DNA from: Colimorpha sp045591485
GTDB lineage: Bacteria; Bacteroidota; Bacteroidia; Bacteroidales; P3
NCBI GenBank assembly: GCA_045591485.1
Contig: JAZNSV010000139.1
Span: 1 to 17,381 of the forward strand
DNA: 17,381 bases
Reading direction: 5' to 3'
The notes under the pieces were generated by a model. The model did no database searches and was not told the DNA's origin. It was given only the letters and a program-made list of their open reading frames with translations. Both the position numbers and the translations under genes were made by a program. This document shows, one piece after another, positions 1-9,200 of the stretch (the stretch's first letter is position 1; each line of letters opens with the position of its first letter).

Positions 1-42
1 CATGCAGCCCTCAGGGGCCGCTTTGGCAGGGGTCCGGTACTG

Positions 43-137
43 CCGTTGTACGATACATGTACGATACATGTACGATACTTGTACGATTGGCAATCGTACA
101 AGTATCGTACATATATCGTACATGTATCGTACAACGG
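43..137. repeat. Long inverted repeat made of 11-bp tandem units
   Basis: Two 47-bp arms (43-89 and 91-137) pair around position 90 with 46 of 47 matches. Each arm is itself tandem: TACGATACATG at 49-59 and 60-70, TACGATACTTG at 71-81, then a partial unit, mirrored on the other side. The only mismatch is C67 opposite A113; in RNA made from the minus strand these would be G and U, a wobble pair, so that hairpin would be uninterrupted. No T-tract follows on the plus strand, so it is not a classical intrinsic terminator. It could end a transcript from an upstream gene outside the window, or be a palindromic repeat of the family seen elsewhere here. The structure is seen directly; its role is unknown. 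Confidence 0.95.
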
Positions 138-364
138 GTGAAGAGGTATATACTATGATGTTGATTTAGTGCGAGTTGTGTGTGTTTGAGTGTCGTGTGG
201 GGTGCTAACTGACGGAATGACAGCCGATTGGGTCTGTTTTTTGCCTTCGGGCACAATCGCAGGGAGGCATTTTGCAACTCCCGCCATCTGCCAAAACAAT
301 AAAAACCGCAGAATGCCGTTAACAAAAAAAATGTCCAATCAAAGAAAGAAGATATAAATCATTT
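138..364 (+). other. Intergenic leader upstream of the GH20 gene
   Basis: With 1-42 this makes 364 bases lacking a supportable gene. All three plus frames run open from the window edge through the hairpin and stop at 139-141, 156-158 and 167-169, so an upstream gene might read into the repeat, but its body is outside the window. Minus-strand open frames here have non-ATG starts and no recognisable domain. Small foldbacks are visible: a 4-bp stem with a TTCG loop at 242-253, and GGGAG/CTCCC at 262-266 and 278-282. No convincing TAnnTTTG promoter box was found on the plus strand. The last 60 bases are A-rich, as is usual before Bacteroidota starts. Confidence 0.6.
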
Positions 365-2986
365 ATGAAGAAGATATTTGCCATATTGCTGCTGGCCGTC
401 GGGCTGACGGCGGCGGCACAGGAAAAACAAGTCAATCTCGGCCTGATACCCACGCCGCAACAGGTGACCCTCTCGCCGGAGGGCAAATCGTGTGTGCTGG
501 CCAAGGCCAAGGTGAAGGAACAGCGCGTTAAATGGGGCCGCGGACCGCAGTCGCCTCATTTCGACGGCAACTGGAGCCAGGCTTACCGCTTGACCATTGA
601 ACCTCGCAAAATCACCATCGAGTACGAGGGTGCCAAGGGCTTGGAGTATGCCCGTCTGACCCTTGCCCAGCTGCGTCAGCTGCACGACATCATGCCCTGC
701 TGCACCATCCTCGACTGGCCGGCATATAAGTACCGCGGCTGGATGGACGACCAGAGCCGCGGCCCCGTGCCGCACAAGGCCTACCGCCAGCGGCAGTGGC
801 AGACGCTGCATGGGCTGAAGTACAACTTCTGCAACTACTACACCGAGCACACCCTCTACCAGGAGGAGTTCCCCGACCTGGCGCCGGCCTACCTCGCCGA
901 CTGCACGCCACACCCCGACGAGGTCATCAACCTGCAGCTCTTCGCCCATGCCGAGGAGACGCTGAAGATACCTTTCTATGAGGACCTGATGGACAGCAAG
1001 GCCAACTACGACCCCGGCAACCTCAGGGTGTACGATTTTCTGCGCCAGCGCATCGCTGCCGCCTTCAAGCGCATTCCCAACTCACCATTTTTCATCATCA
1101 ACTGCGACGAGACCGAGCAGCTCGGCACCGGACGCGCCAAGAGGTTGGTGGACGAGAGGGGCGCCGATCAAGTGTATGTGGATTTCATCAACCGCTGCTG
1201 CCGGATGTTGCAAGAGATGGCTCCTGCAGGCGGGACGCCTGCGCTCCCGGTAATGTGGGGCGACATCGTGGCCAAGAACCCCGCGATGATGCGCCAGCTG
1301 CCCAAGGACATGACCTACATCATGTGGGCCTACGAACCCATAGACAGCTTCCGCCATTTCATTGCCCCCTTCAAGAACCAGGGCAACCCCTTCTGGGTGG
1401 CCGCCTCGACGGGCCACAGCGCCACCATGACCTCCACGCCGCAACGTTATGTCAAGAACATCGCCAACCTCTTCCGCGACGGCTTTCGCGACGGCGCCGA
1501 AGGAGCCATGCTGACCTGCTGGGACGACAACGGCGAGGCCCTTTTCGACAACAGCTGGCACGCCCAGTACTGGGCCGCCGAGATGGCCTGGAACCCGCTG
1601 AAGACCGACGACCCCGAAGAGTTCGCCCGCCGCGAGCGCCAGTTCAACGAGAACTTCGAGCGCCTCTTCTACGGCGCTAATAACCCAACCTTGCCCATCA
1701 GCCCCATTCAACCCATTGCCCCCAATACACAGCAGCTATACAAGGTCGGTGCCTTGATGTATGACCCAGACGTGGCTGACTGGTACACATCGGCGGCGCT
1801 GATGGAACCGTTGCTGGATTTCAACCCCGACAATATATCGGACGCTATGAGCGATCGTTGCGACAGGGTTATCAAGAGGGTGATGGCGCTGGATAAGGAG
1901 ATTGACTCTGCCGCCAACCCCCACGCCCACTATGCGCTGATGCGTATAAGGCTGACGGTCTTCAAGTCGATACTGCGTAAGATGGTCTACCACCAGCTGG
2001 AGGGCAAGGATGTGACCATGAAGGAAAGGCTGAAGATGATGAAAGGGCAATACTGGGTGTTCCTCACCGACCTCAAGCGCGAGTACCTCCGCCTCTGGGA
2101 CCAGGAGAACGGCGAGTATGAGCGCTACATTGTATGTAATAGGTACGACGCGCTCGCGAGAGAGGTGCTGGAGCTGGACCGGCACGTTTTCGTGAAAGTG
2201 GAAAGTGGAAAGTGGAAAGTGGAAAGTGATGCTGCGCAGTCGAAGGTTGGCGTCAGCTCACTTTCCACTTCCCACTTTCCACTTTGCACTTTAAGGACCC
2301 TCTACAACGACCGCCCCATCTACTACACGCTGGATGGCTCGGAGCCCGACTCCACCGCCACCCGTTACACCGGCCCCTTCCCGCTGGAGCGCTCGGCCAC
2401 CATCAAGGCTATCTGCTACAACAAATACGGCGAGGGCGTCGTGAGTGAGCAGTACCTCCTCTCGCACAAAGGTATGGGCGCCAAGATTAAGCTCAACACC
2501 AAGTACAGCGATTACAAAGCAATATACTCGGGTGGGGGAGAGGAAGCCCTCGTCGACGGACAGCTCGGCAGCAATACCACCTACGCCGATGGCCACTGGC
2601 AAGGCTACTGGGGTGACAGCATCGACGCCACTATCGACTTTGGCAAGCCTACTGAAATCCACGAAGTCACAATGCGCTTCATGCAAAACACATTCGACTG
2701 GATATTGGCACCGAAGGAGATTAAAGCATATGTCTCCAATGACGGAAAAGAATGGGATTTGGTTTCGGATTGGACCTTCGACATGGACCCGCGAGAAACT
2801 GGTATGCACCTGAAAAACTATAATATAACATTGGGGATTCCTTCATATTATTCGTCAATCTACACAGGTCCCTTCGTTGTCCGCTATCTCCGTGTGGTGG
2901 TGCCCAACCCCGGCCCGCTGCCCTCGTGGCATCCCGCACCCGGCCAGCCATCCTACCTCTTCACCGACGAAATTGTTGTGAAATGA
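365..2986 (+). CDS. Secreted GH20-family beta-N-acetylhexosaminidase-like protein
   Basis: 873 residues. The N-terminus MKKIFAILLLAVGLTAAAQ is a signal peptide without a lipobox, so the product should reach the periplasm or beyond as a soluble protein. Residues about 20-120 resemble the GH20 N-terminal (GH20b) domain, with IPTPQQV and YRLTIEP. The TIM barrel starts at Y123 (YRGWMDDQSRGP), the counterpart of the usual YRG-D-SRH strand. The catalytic Asp-Glu pair is D248-E249 in INCDET; in GH20 enzymes the Glu is the acid and the Asp orients the substrate 2-acetamido group. WGDIV and TCWDDNGEA (about 384-392) continue the barrel. A helical region of roughly 160 residues follows, then a chitobiase/hexosaminidase C-terminal-like domain (about 645-700, YYTLDGSEP) and an F5/8 type C-like domain (about 702-873). 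No type IX CTD is visible. The likely reaction is release of terminal GlcNAc or GalNAc; the substrate is not determinable. Two segments appear inserted (1226-1242 and 2194-2292). ATG at 365 is chosen because it directly begins the signal peptide; no Shine-Dalgarno is present. Confidence 0.9.
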   Translation: MKKIFAILLLAVGLTAAAQEKQVNLGLIPTPQQVTLSPEGKSCVLAKAKVKEQRVKWGRGPQSPHFDGNWSQAYRLTIEPRKITIEYEGAKGLEYARLTLAQLRQLHDIMPCCTILDWPAYKYRGWMDDQSRGPVPHKAYRQRQWQTLHGLKYNFCNYYTEHTLYQEEFPDLAPAYLADCTPHPDEVINLQLFAHAEETLKIPFYEDLMDSKANYDPGNLRVYDFLRQRIAAAFKRIPNSPFFIINCDETEQLGTGRAKRLVDERGADQVYVDFINRCCRMLQEMAPAGGTPALPVMWGDIVAKNPAMMRQLPKDMTYIMWAYEPIDSFRHFIAPFKNQGNPFWVAASTGHSATMTSTPQRYVKNIANLFRDGFRDGAEGAMLTCWDDNGEALFDNSWHAQYWAAEMAWNPLKTDDPEEFARRERQFNENFERLFYGANNPTLPISPIQPIAPNTQQLYKVGALMYDPDVADWYTSAALMEPLLDFNPDNISDAMSDRCDRVIKRVMALDKEIDSAANPHAHYALMRIRLTVFKSILRKMVYHQLEGKDVTMKERLKMMKGQYWVFLTDLKREYLRLWDQENGEYERYIVCNRYDALAREVLELDRHVFVKVESGKWKVESDAAQSKVGVSSLSTSHFPLCTLRTLYNDRPIYYTLDGSEPDSTATRYTGPFPLERSATIKAICYNKYGEGVVSEQYLLSHKGMGAKIKLNTKYSDYKAIYSGGGEEALVDGQLGSNTTYADGHWQGYWGDSIDATIDFGKPTEIHEVTMRFMQNTFDWILAPKEIKAYVSNDGKEWDLVSDWTFDMDPRETGMHLKNYNITLGIPSYYSSIYTGPFVVRYLRVVVPNPGPLPSWHPAPGQPSYLFTDEIVVK
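1226..1242. repeat. GC-rich palindrome inside the GH20 barrel
   Basis: GCAGGC at 1226-1231 and GCCTGC at 1237-1242 form a perfect 6-bp stem around GGGAC. The surrounding codons read APAGGTPALPVMW (about residues 286-298), placing a Pro/Gly-rich bulge between a helix ending in EMA and the barrel strand VMWGDIV, where I would expect only a short turn. From memory, near-identical GC palindromes recur in many bacterial genomes, but I cannot confirm that here. It has no stop codon in any frame on either strand. Confidence 0.75.
2194..2292. repeat. In-frame inverted repeat of five 7-bp units per arm
   Basis: The left arm is five exact head-to-tail copies of GAAAGTG (2194-2228). After a 30-bp loop (2229-2258) the right arm has five inverted copies: CACTTTC at 2259, CACTTCC at 2266, CACTTTC at 2273, CACTTTG at 2280 and a partial unit at 2287-2292. 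It is translated as low-complexity KVESGKWKVES, a linker, then SLSTSHFPLCTL (about residues 611-643). It lies at the junction between the helical region and the chitobiase C-terminal-like domain, where foreign sequence would be tolerated. A 7-bp unit shifts frame at every copy, yet neither strand has a stop in any frame, so the array can lengthen in steps of three units without breaking the gene. Confidence 0.93.
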
Positions 2987-3047
2987 AGGAGTTAAAGAGT
3001 TAGAGGGAGTTCAAGGAGTTCAGGGAGTTCAAGGAGTTCAAGACAAT
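2986..3047 (+). repeat. 9-bp tandem array starting at the GH20 stop codon
   Basis: Units begin at the last base of the TGA stop: AAGGAGTTA 2986-2994, a degenerate unit at 2995-3003, AGGGAGTTC 3004-3012, AAGGAGTTC 3013-3021, AGGGAGTTC 3022-3030, AAGGAGTTC 3031-3039, then AAGACAAT 3040-3047. The last four units alternate A/G at one position, as if a two-unit block had been duplicated. The same 9-mer in inverted form reappears at 3164-3179. The array abuts the stop with no spacer. Confidence 0.9.
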
Positions 3048-3101
3048 ACCGTCGGCAGCACTTGAAAATGAATTCTGAATTTCGAATTTCAAAATTGTCT
3101 T
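3040..3101. repeat. First AAGACAAT foldback after the GH20 gene
   Basis: AAGACAAT (3040-3047) is matched by its inverted copy ATTGTCTT (3094-3101). The loop holds GAATT-rich sequence (GAATTC at 3070-3075, then further GAATTT steps to about 3091) that is itself partly self-complementary. This is the first of two consecutive units headed by the same octamer. Confidence 0.7.
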
Positions 3102-3123
3102 CACTGCCTACTGTCTACTTTTG

Positions 3124-3170
3124 AGGAGTTAAGACAATAGTGACCAGCAAGCACATTTGTCTTAACTCCT
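3124..3170. terminator. Stem-loop between convergent genes, candidate bidirectional terminator
   Basis: AGGAGTTAAGACAA at 3124-3137 pairs perfectly with TTGTCTTAACTCCT at 3157-3170: a 14-bp stem with a 19-base loop. It lies 138 bases after the plus-strand stop and 57 bases after the minus-strand stop, where transcripts from both genes must end. Neither side has a clean U-tract, so intrinsic termination is an inference from position and stem strength. The stem arms are copies of the 9-bp unit plus the AAGACAA junction, so the terminator, if it is one, is built from the repeat family. Confidence 0.5.
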
Positions 3171-3183
3171 TTAACTTCTTATC

Positions 3184-3218
3184 TTTTCGACTTTGTAACT
3201 TTGTAACTTTTCGACTTT
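3184..3218. repeat. Nested direct repeats just after the giant gene's stop
   Basis: TTTTCGACTTT occurs at 3184-3194 and 3208-3218 and brackets two tandem copies of TTTGTAAC (3192-3199 and 3200-3207). Read on the minus strand the units share an AAAGT core with the GAAAGTG array inside the GH20 gene. The block begins 9 bases beyond the giant gene's stop codon, paralleling the array that touches the other gene's stop. Confidence 0.8.
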
Positions 3219-3226
3219 CCAGCAAA

Positions 3227-6200
3227 TCATTTCAGCAGTAGTACCGTGCCCACCTCGGAGCGTTCGGCGCCGGGGCGGTCGATGCCTTTGTAGATGAGTT
3301 TCCATACGTAGCTGCCTTGCGGGCAGGGGTTGCCGCCGAGGTCGTGGCCGTCCCAGCCCGAGGCCGGGTCGTCGCTGCGGTGCACCAGCAGGCCTTCGCG
3401 GTTGTAGATGTAGAGATGTGCCTCGGTGATGCCCACCATTACAGGGGCGAAGCGGTTGTTGGTTTCTTCGAGGGGTGTGAAGACGTTGGGGGCATAGACA
3501 GCAGTGCGCAATATGGGCAGCAGGGCGATGGCGGTGTCGTAGCATTGGCCGTTGAAGACTGTGAGGCTCACAGTGGCGGTGTCCTCGTCGGGCGTCACCT
3601 CGTAGTGCACCGCAGTCTCGGTGGTGGCGAGTTCGACATTGTTGATGGTCCAGCTGCGGTTCCACACCTCGGGGTCTTCCACGTGTATGGCGTAGGGGCG
3701 CACGGCGCTGTTGTCGTAGGCCATGAAGTCCATTTCGTTGTAGCGCAGGGCTGAGGGGTTGACGCGCAGCACTGCCTCGGGTACCACGATGGGCCGCATG
3801 CGGAGGCTGTCGGTCAGCGGGCAGAGCGGTGTGCGGTGGTAGTCGACATAGGCTGTGTAGGTGGTGTTGCGGCTGGGACTGACGACGACTGAGGTGTCGT
3901 TGCTGAAGAGCGAACGGTTGTCTGCAGTCCACTGCGTGTAGCCTACATTGGTATGCAGGGTGATGGTGTACTGCTGCCGCAGACAGTCTATAGTGTCGGT
4001 CAGTTGCAGTTGCGGGCGTGCCATCTGCGTGAGCGCTATGGCCACCACCGAATCGCAGCTGGCGGTGATTTTGTGGTCGCTGGGATGGGTGAAGTGGTGT
4101 GTGGCGAGTGTTTCGCTGAGGTAGTAGTCCTCGGTCTGCGGCCAGTGTGCTTCGCTGCTGTCGCCGGCCGTCTGGCCACGCCAGGTGTATGTCTCGGCCC
4201 AGCAGAAGGTGTCGATGTCGCAGTGGTAGGTGGAATAGCGCACGGCGAGGTCGAGGTTGACCACCGAGTCGCATCCGCCGACGGTGGTGAGGGTGTCTAC
4301 CGGTCCGGTGGCCTCGTGGCTGCCAAGGGGGCCCACGATGCCGAGGCTGTCGCGATAGTACCAGCGAGCATCAATCCAGCGCATCGAGTCGCAGACCAAC
4401 TGCACGTCGGTGTAGTAGTGGGTGTAGTCCACGGTGAGGTTCAGGTGGCGCACCGAGTCGCACTGCAGGGAGTAGGGGTGCAGGTGTGTGGACCATGGCT
4501 CGTAGCGCGGGGGTGGGAGAAACCTTGCTCCGAGACCGGCAGTGTCTAAAGCGCGCAGTTGCCGGTAGCGCACGGCTGGGGCGCCGGTGGTGGCGTAGTA
4601 GAGCGTGCTGTCGTTCTGCCAATAGAAGGAGTCGCAGGCATGAACGATGTCGGTGGTGGCCGAGGTGTCGCGCACGATGATGGTCATCACCACCAGCGAG
4701 TCGATGCCGTCCTGGCCGCTGAGGTGCACCGAGTCGCGCACTGCCGACCACCCGTGGCTGGCATTGGCGGTCCATCGGCCGCTGCCGGCAGACCATTCTA
4801 CGTGGTTCCACGAGAAGGGCAGGGTGTTGCGGCAGACCACCGTGTCGAGGAAGGTGCGGCGGTTGCGCTGCAGGTGCAGGGTGCGCAGGCTGTCGCAGGC
4901 GTAGGTGGCTGCAAGCAGGTGCGGATAGATGCCGGTGGTGTCGTAGACGGTCTGCTCGAATGTGTAGCTGTCGCCGTCGTAGATGGTGTCGTAGGTGTGC
5001 AGGTCGTAGGTGGGGTACACTTTTAGGTGCAGTGTGCGCAGGCTGTCGCAGGCGTTGGCGGCGGTTTGCAGTTCGTGGCCGAAAGTGCCTGTCGAGTCGT
5101 AGGCATCGCCCATGAAGGCATATTGATGCGCCTGCCATCCGTCGTCGGCCAGGTGTGCGTTGCAGATGGTGTCGAGGTAGTGGAGGTCGTAGGCCGGAAG
5201 CAGATGCAGGTGCAGCGAGCTGAGAGAGTCGCAGCCATGCGTGGAGAGCAGGCTGTCGAGGAAACTCGTGTCTTGCGGCGCTATGTGGTGGCTCAGGCTC
5301 GTGTCTGACGCATGTTGGGTTGCGCTGACGGTTGAAGTGGTGTACATCTCGCGCTGCGGCGAGCCCCAGGTGTAACTCAGGTTGCGGCACACGGTGTCGT
5401 GCAGATGGTGGTCGTAGGTGGGATAAACTGTGAGCACAATGGTCGACAGGGAGTCGCAACCGATCGAAGAGGAAAGGCTGTCGGTGTAGACGATTTCTGC
5501 CTGTCCGTTTTGCGGTGTGAGCAGCGAGTCGCTGAAGAAGTAGCTGCGGTTGTCGCACACGCCGTCGTGGGCTGTGTCGCGCGGCGTGAAGCGGGCGTTG
5601 TCGTGCAGCAGCAGTGTGAGTGTCATCACGCTGTCGCAGCCGTGCACTGTGGGACGATGCAGAATGTAGACGTTGGTGTCGAGTGGCGTCAGGTTGGCGT
5701 CGTCGACCACCGTGTCGCGCCACGAGTAGGGCAGCAGCAGTGAGCAGATGCGTGCGTTGTCGTAGATGCGGTAGCTTGGGTGGATGGTCAGCGTGTGGCT
5801 GAGGCTGACGGTGCATCCCACGCTGTCGAGCGCGTCGAGACTGAAGGTGTGGTCGCCGACGGCATAGGATGCCGAGTCGACGAGGCGTATGTAGTGTTTC
5901 ATAAGGTGTGTGCCCACCGAGTCGGCGTCGGTTTCGATCCAAAGTGTGTCGGCGATCTGCCAGTTGTCGCATACGTTGTAGAGGTGCAGCGTGTCGGTGG
6001 GGGCGTTCCAGCAGCGTTCGGCGGGGCCTTCGATGCGCAGACCCGTAGGTGGGAAGTGCAGGCTGACAGGCACTTCCAGTGTGTCGAGACATTCGTCGTT
6101 GGCCAAACCGGTGATGAGGCTTACGAGGTATGTGCCGGTGTCGCCGTAGGTGACTGTGGGATGCATGGCTGTGGAGGCCTCGCCGTTGCCAAAGTCCCAA

Positions 6201-9200
6201 CGCCAGCTGTCGACTCCTTCGCCGGTGCCGACCGGGTTGTGCCGGTCCATGGAGATTGTGCTGTGGTTGGTGAAGTCGACCACGAAGCTGCATTGCCCAA
6301 GTTCGTAGCTATAGTCGAAGAGCGAAAGCGGATAGCGTGTGCCGGCAAAGGCGCTCATGGTGAAGAAGCATGATGCTTTTTCGGTCGAGCTGATGTCGCA
6401 GAGATAGAAGACCGAGTTGTCGCTTGGTACGGTGATTTGCTGCCCGGTGCTGATGGTGCTGTCGTTGTCGGTGGTGTACCAGCGGTAGTTGAAGCCAGCA
6501 GGGGCTTGCAGCTCATTCTCTTCGACCACGCCGCATCCGCTGGCCACGATATTCTTGCGGCCGCATTGCAGGGTGAAGTAGGAGTAGCCATAGTGCGAGC
6601 CCTCGCGGCAGTCTTTTGTCACAAGTTTTATGAATATGGTCTGTCCGGCGTATGACGAGAGGTCCATGCCGACGGTGGTCCAGTCTTTCCAAAGCACTCC
6701 GCCAGACGCCACATTCCAGCCCATGTTGTGGTCGGCCAAGAATTTTACCTGGCCGCATGCGGTGTCGATGGGTTCTTTTGATTCGTCGAGCAATTCGAGC
6801 GAGAAGAACGGCTGGTCTTTGGCGGCGTGCATCGGGTCTTGCAGTACGGCGGCATAGCGCAGAATGAGCATGTTGAACTCTGTGGTGTCGACATACAGGC
6901 TGTATATTATGGCTTCGGCATCGCCGTAGCCGGTCGATTGGCCGCTCGTCTCCCAGTTGCCGAGACGCACCGACGCCCTCGCCCCTTCGGGCACGGTTGC
7001 CAGCTGGCTGCCGGTGCGTGGGTCGCGTTCGTCGAGGTCGTAGTGCACGGTGTGGCGGCTGTGCGACGAGGCGTAGCCTAAGTCGATCACGCTCTCGATG
7101 CTGTCGGCATGGTCGTATCCGCCGAAGTAGCATGTGGTGTAGTCGGCCGTCAGGTTGGTGGGGTCGATGCAGCTGGTGCCGCCGGCGGGTGTGAAGAGGC
7201 GCACCGTGTCGGTGTAGTTGGTGGTGCAGTAGTCGGTTGCCTGGTTGCAGATGCTGCTGAAGACGAATGTGTAGTTGCTTAGTGGTTCGAGGTTTTCTAT
7301 AGTGTAGTCGCGTACGCTGTTGGCGATGACTGCCGCCGGGGTTACAGTCCATGCCGCGCTGTCGGCGGGTTGCACGGTGATCGACAGTTGCGGCGCTCCC
7401 GTCTGGTGCCATCGCACATGTACAGAACTCGCCTCGACGGCCACCACTTCGAAGTCTCTTGCTCCGCATTCGGCAATGTGGATGTCGTCTATCCAGAAGC
7501 GGTTGAGGCCTATGTCGCCGCGGCAGCGCAAGGCTATGAAGTATACGCTGTCGGGTGCGTTGTTGAGGTCTATCAGTTTGCGCTCCCAGGTGTCGGTAGT
7601 ATTGCATTTCACCGTGTCGAGCGGTATGAATGTAGCGGGGTCAGATGTATTGGCTATCACTCCCACTTCCATATGCGATGTCGACGGGTTTCCGGTGCTC
7701 ATCCAGAACGAGAGGGCCAGGCCGCGCAGGGTATCGCGCCCAAGGTCGGGCAGTATGACTATGTTGTTGTGCTCTATATTGCTGTTGAAGTAGAGCGAGT
7801 GTGACGAGGTGTGGCTGCGCTCGTTGGATATGTGTATGTCTTGTGCAGCGTTGATGTCGTTGGTCAAAGCCCAGTTTGCGGGTAGGGCTCCGATAGGTTG
7901 TGCGTCAAAGTCTTCACACCACGACAAGGGCGGCGGTGCATCGAGGGTGGTTATGGACAGCGGCTCGGCGCAGGTGCTGTCGCTTCCGTTGCAAAGCAGA
8001 TAGAACTCATAAGTGGTGCTGTTGTCGAGCATAAAGTCTGTGGGCAGGGTGTCTATGTACACCGTGGTGCCGCTGCCGAGAGCAAAGCCTGCCTGGCCGT
8101 ATTCGACGCGCATCCCGTCTATTGGTTCGCCGTTGCCTTCGAGCCGCACTTTGTTGTGTCGCGCAATCGTCAGGTGCACGTTGAGTGGCGTAAGGCAGTG
8201 GTCGATGTCGATGGCGTCTATTGTCACGGCGCTGCTTATGTTGGCCGGCAGCAGACGGATGGCTATGAAGCGGCCGCTGCCGTCGTAGGTGGCCATACTG
8301 GCTGTGTAGATGCCTGAGCCTGCACTCAGCGCAACGGTGTCGGCAGGTTCGAATGTCGTATCGGCATTGTGTATGCGCAGTGTGCCTACCACCACGCTGT
8401 TGCCGCTGCCCGACGATTGTGCGCTGAAGCGGACCATCAGGCTGCCGATATCGGTCTCGGCCATTTCCGGACCAGCCCATGTCGCGTTTCCGTATGTCAG
8501 CTGTGCCGTGTAGCCGCATAGTGGGGTGGCAGCCAGATGTGTGGTCGCTATGGCTGTGGGCGGCGCACAGGGCTCGGTGTCGGCCTCGGCCTGTAGGTTG
8601 AAATTGTAGATGGCGTCGGCTTCAAGGCCTGTGACCAGCCAGGGCAACGTGTCGGCTGCAATCAGGCTGTCATTGCATCGTACATAGAACGGCTGTGTCG
8701 GTTGTGGCATTCCGTCGGCGCAGACGAGCACCTCGTTGTAGGCCGTCAGCAGGTAGTTGGCGAAGGGTACGGCCTGCAGCTCAATAGTGTCGAGCAGCAC
8801 CTGCTGCGGATTGCTTCCGCTGGCACGGAACGCTACGTACAAGCCGCTGTCGGCATAGCTGCGCAGGCTGATGCAGATTGTCTGGTAGCCGTCGGTGGCG
8901 GTGCCAAGTGTTGCGAGTGCGCTGAATGTCGTTTCGTCGTGAGGATCGCTCATGGCACCGATGGTCAGCGCAGAACCTTGCTGGCCTATGCGGTAGCGCA
9001 GACGCAGGTAGAGGCGGTTGAGGCTGTCTATGTGTATTATCGGCATTATGGTGTAGCGTTCGCCATTGCTGCCGCCGAGGGTGAACCATCCGGCTGTTCC
9101 TGCGGGAGTGTCGGCATTCATGGCATAGCCGCCAAGCGACACGCAATAGGGCACTTCGAGACGCACGCCTGTGAGCACGCTGGCAGGCGGCAGACAGGTG

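Noticed and set aside
43..137. CRISPR array
   Set aside because: The 11-bp units are contiguous with no spacers and are arranged head to head; no cas genes are present.
1..141. C-terminal end of a plus-strand gene entering from the left
   Set aside because: All three frames are open because the repeat has no stops, so openness is not evidence; too little sequence to tell.
242..253. TTCG-loop hairpin as an intrinsic terminator
   Set aside because: The stem is only 4 bp and the T-run precedes it rather than following it on the plus strand.
11..338. Minus-strand open frames of 104 and 61 codons at the left edge
   Set aside because: They start at non-ATG codons, run through the stop-free hairpin or low-value sequence and show no domain or signal peptide.
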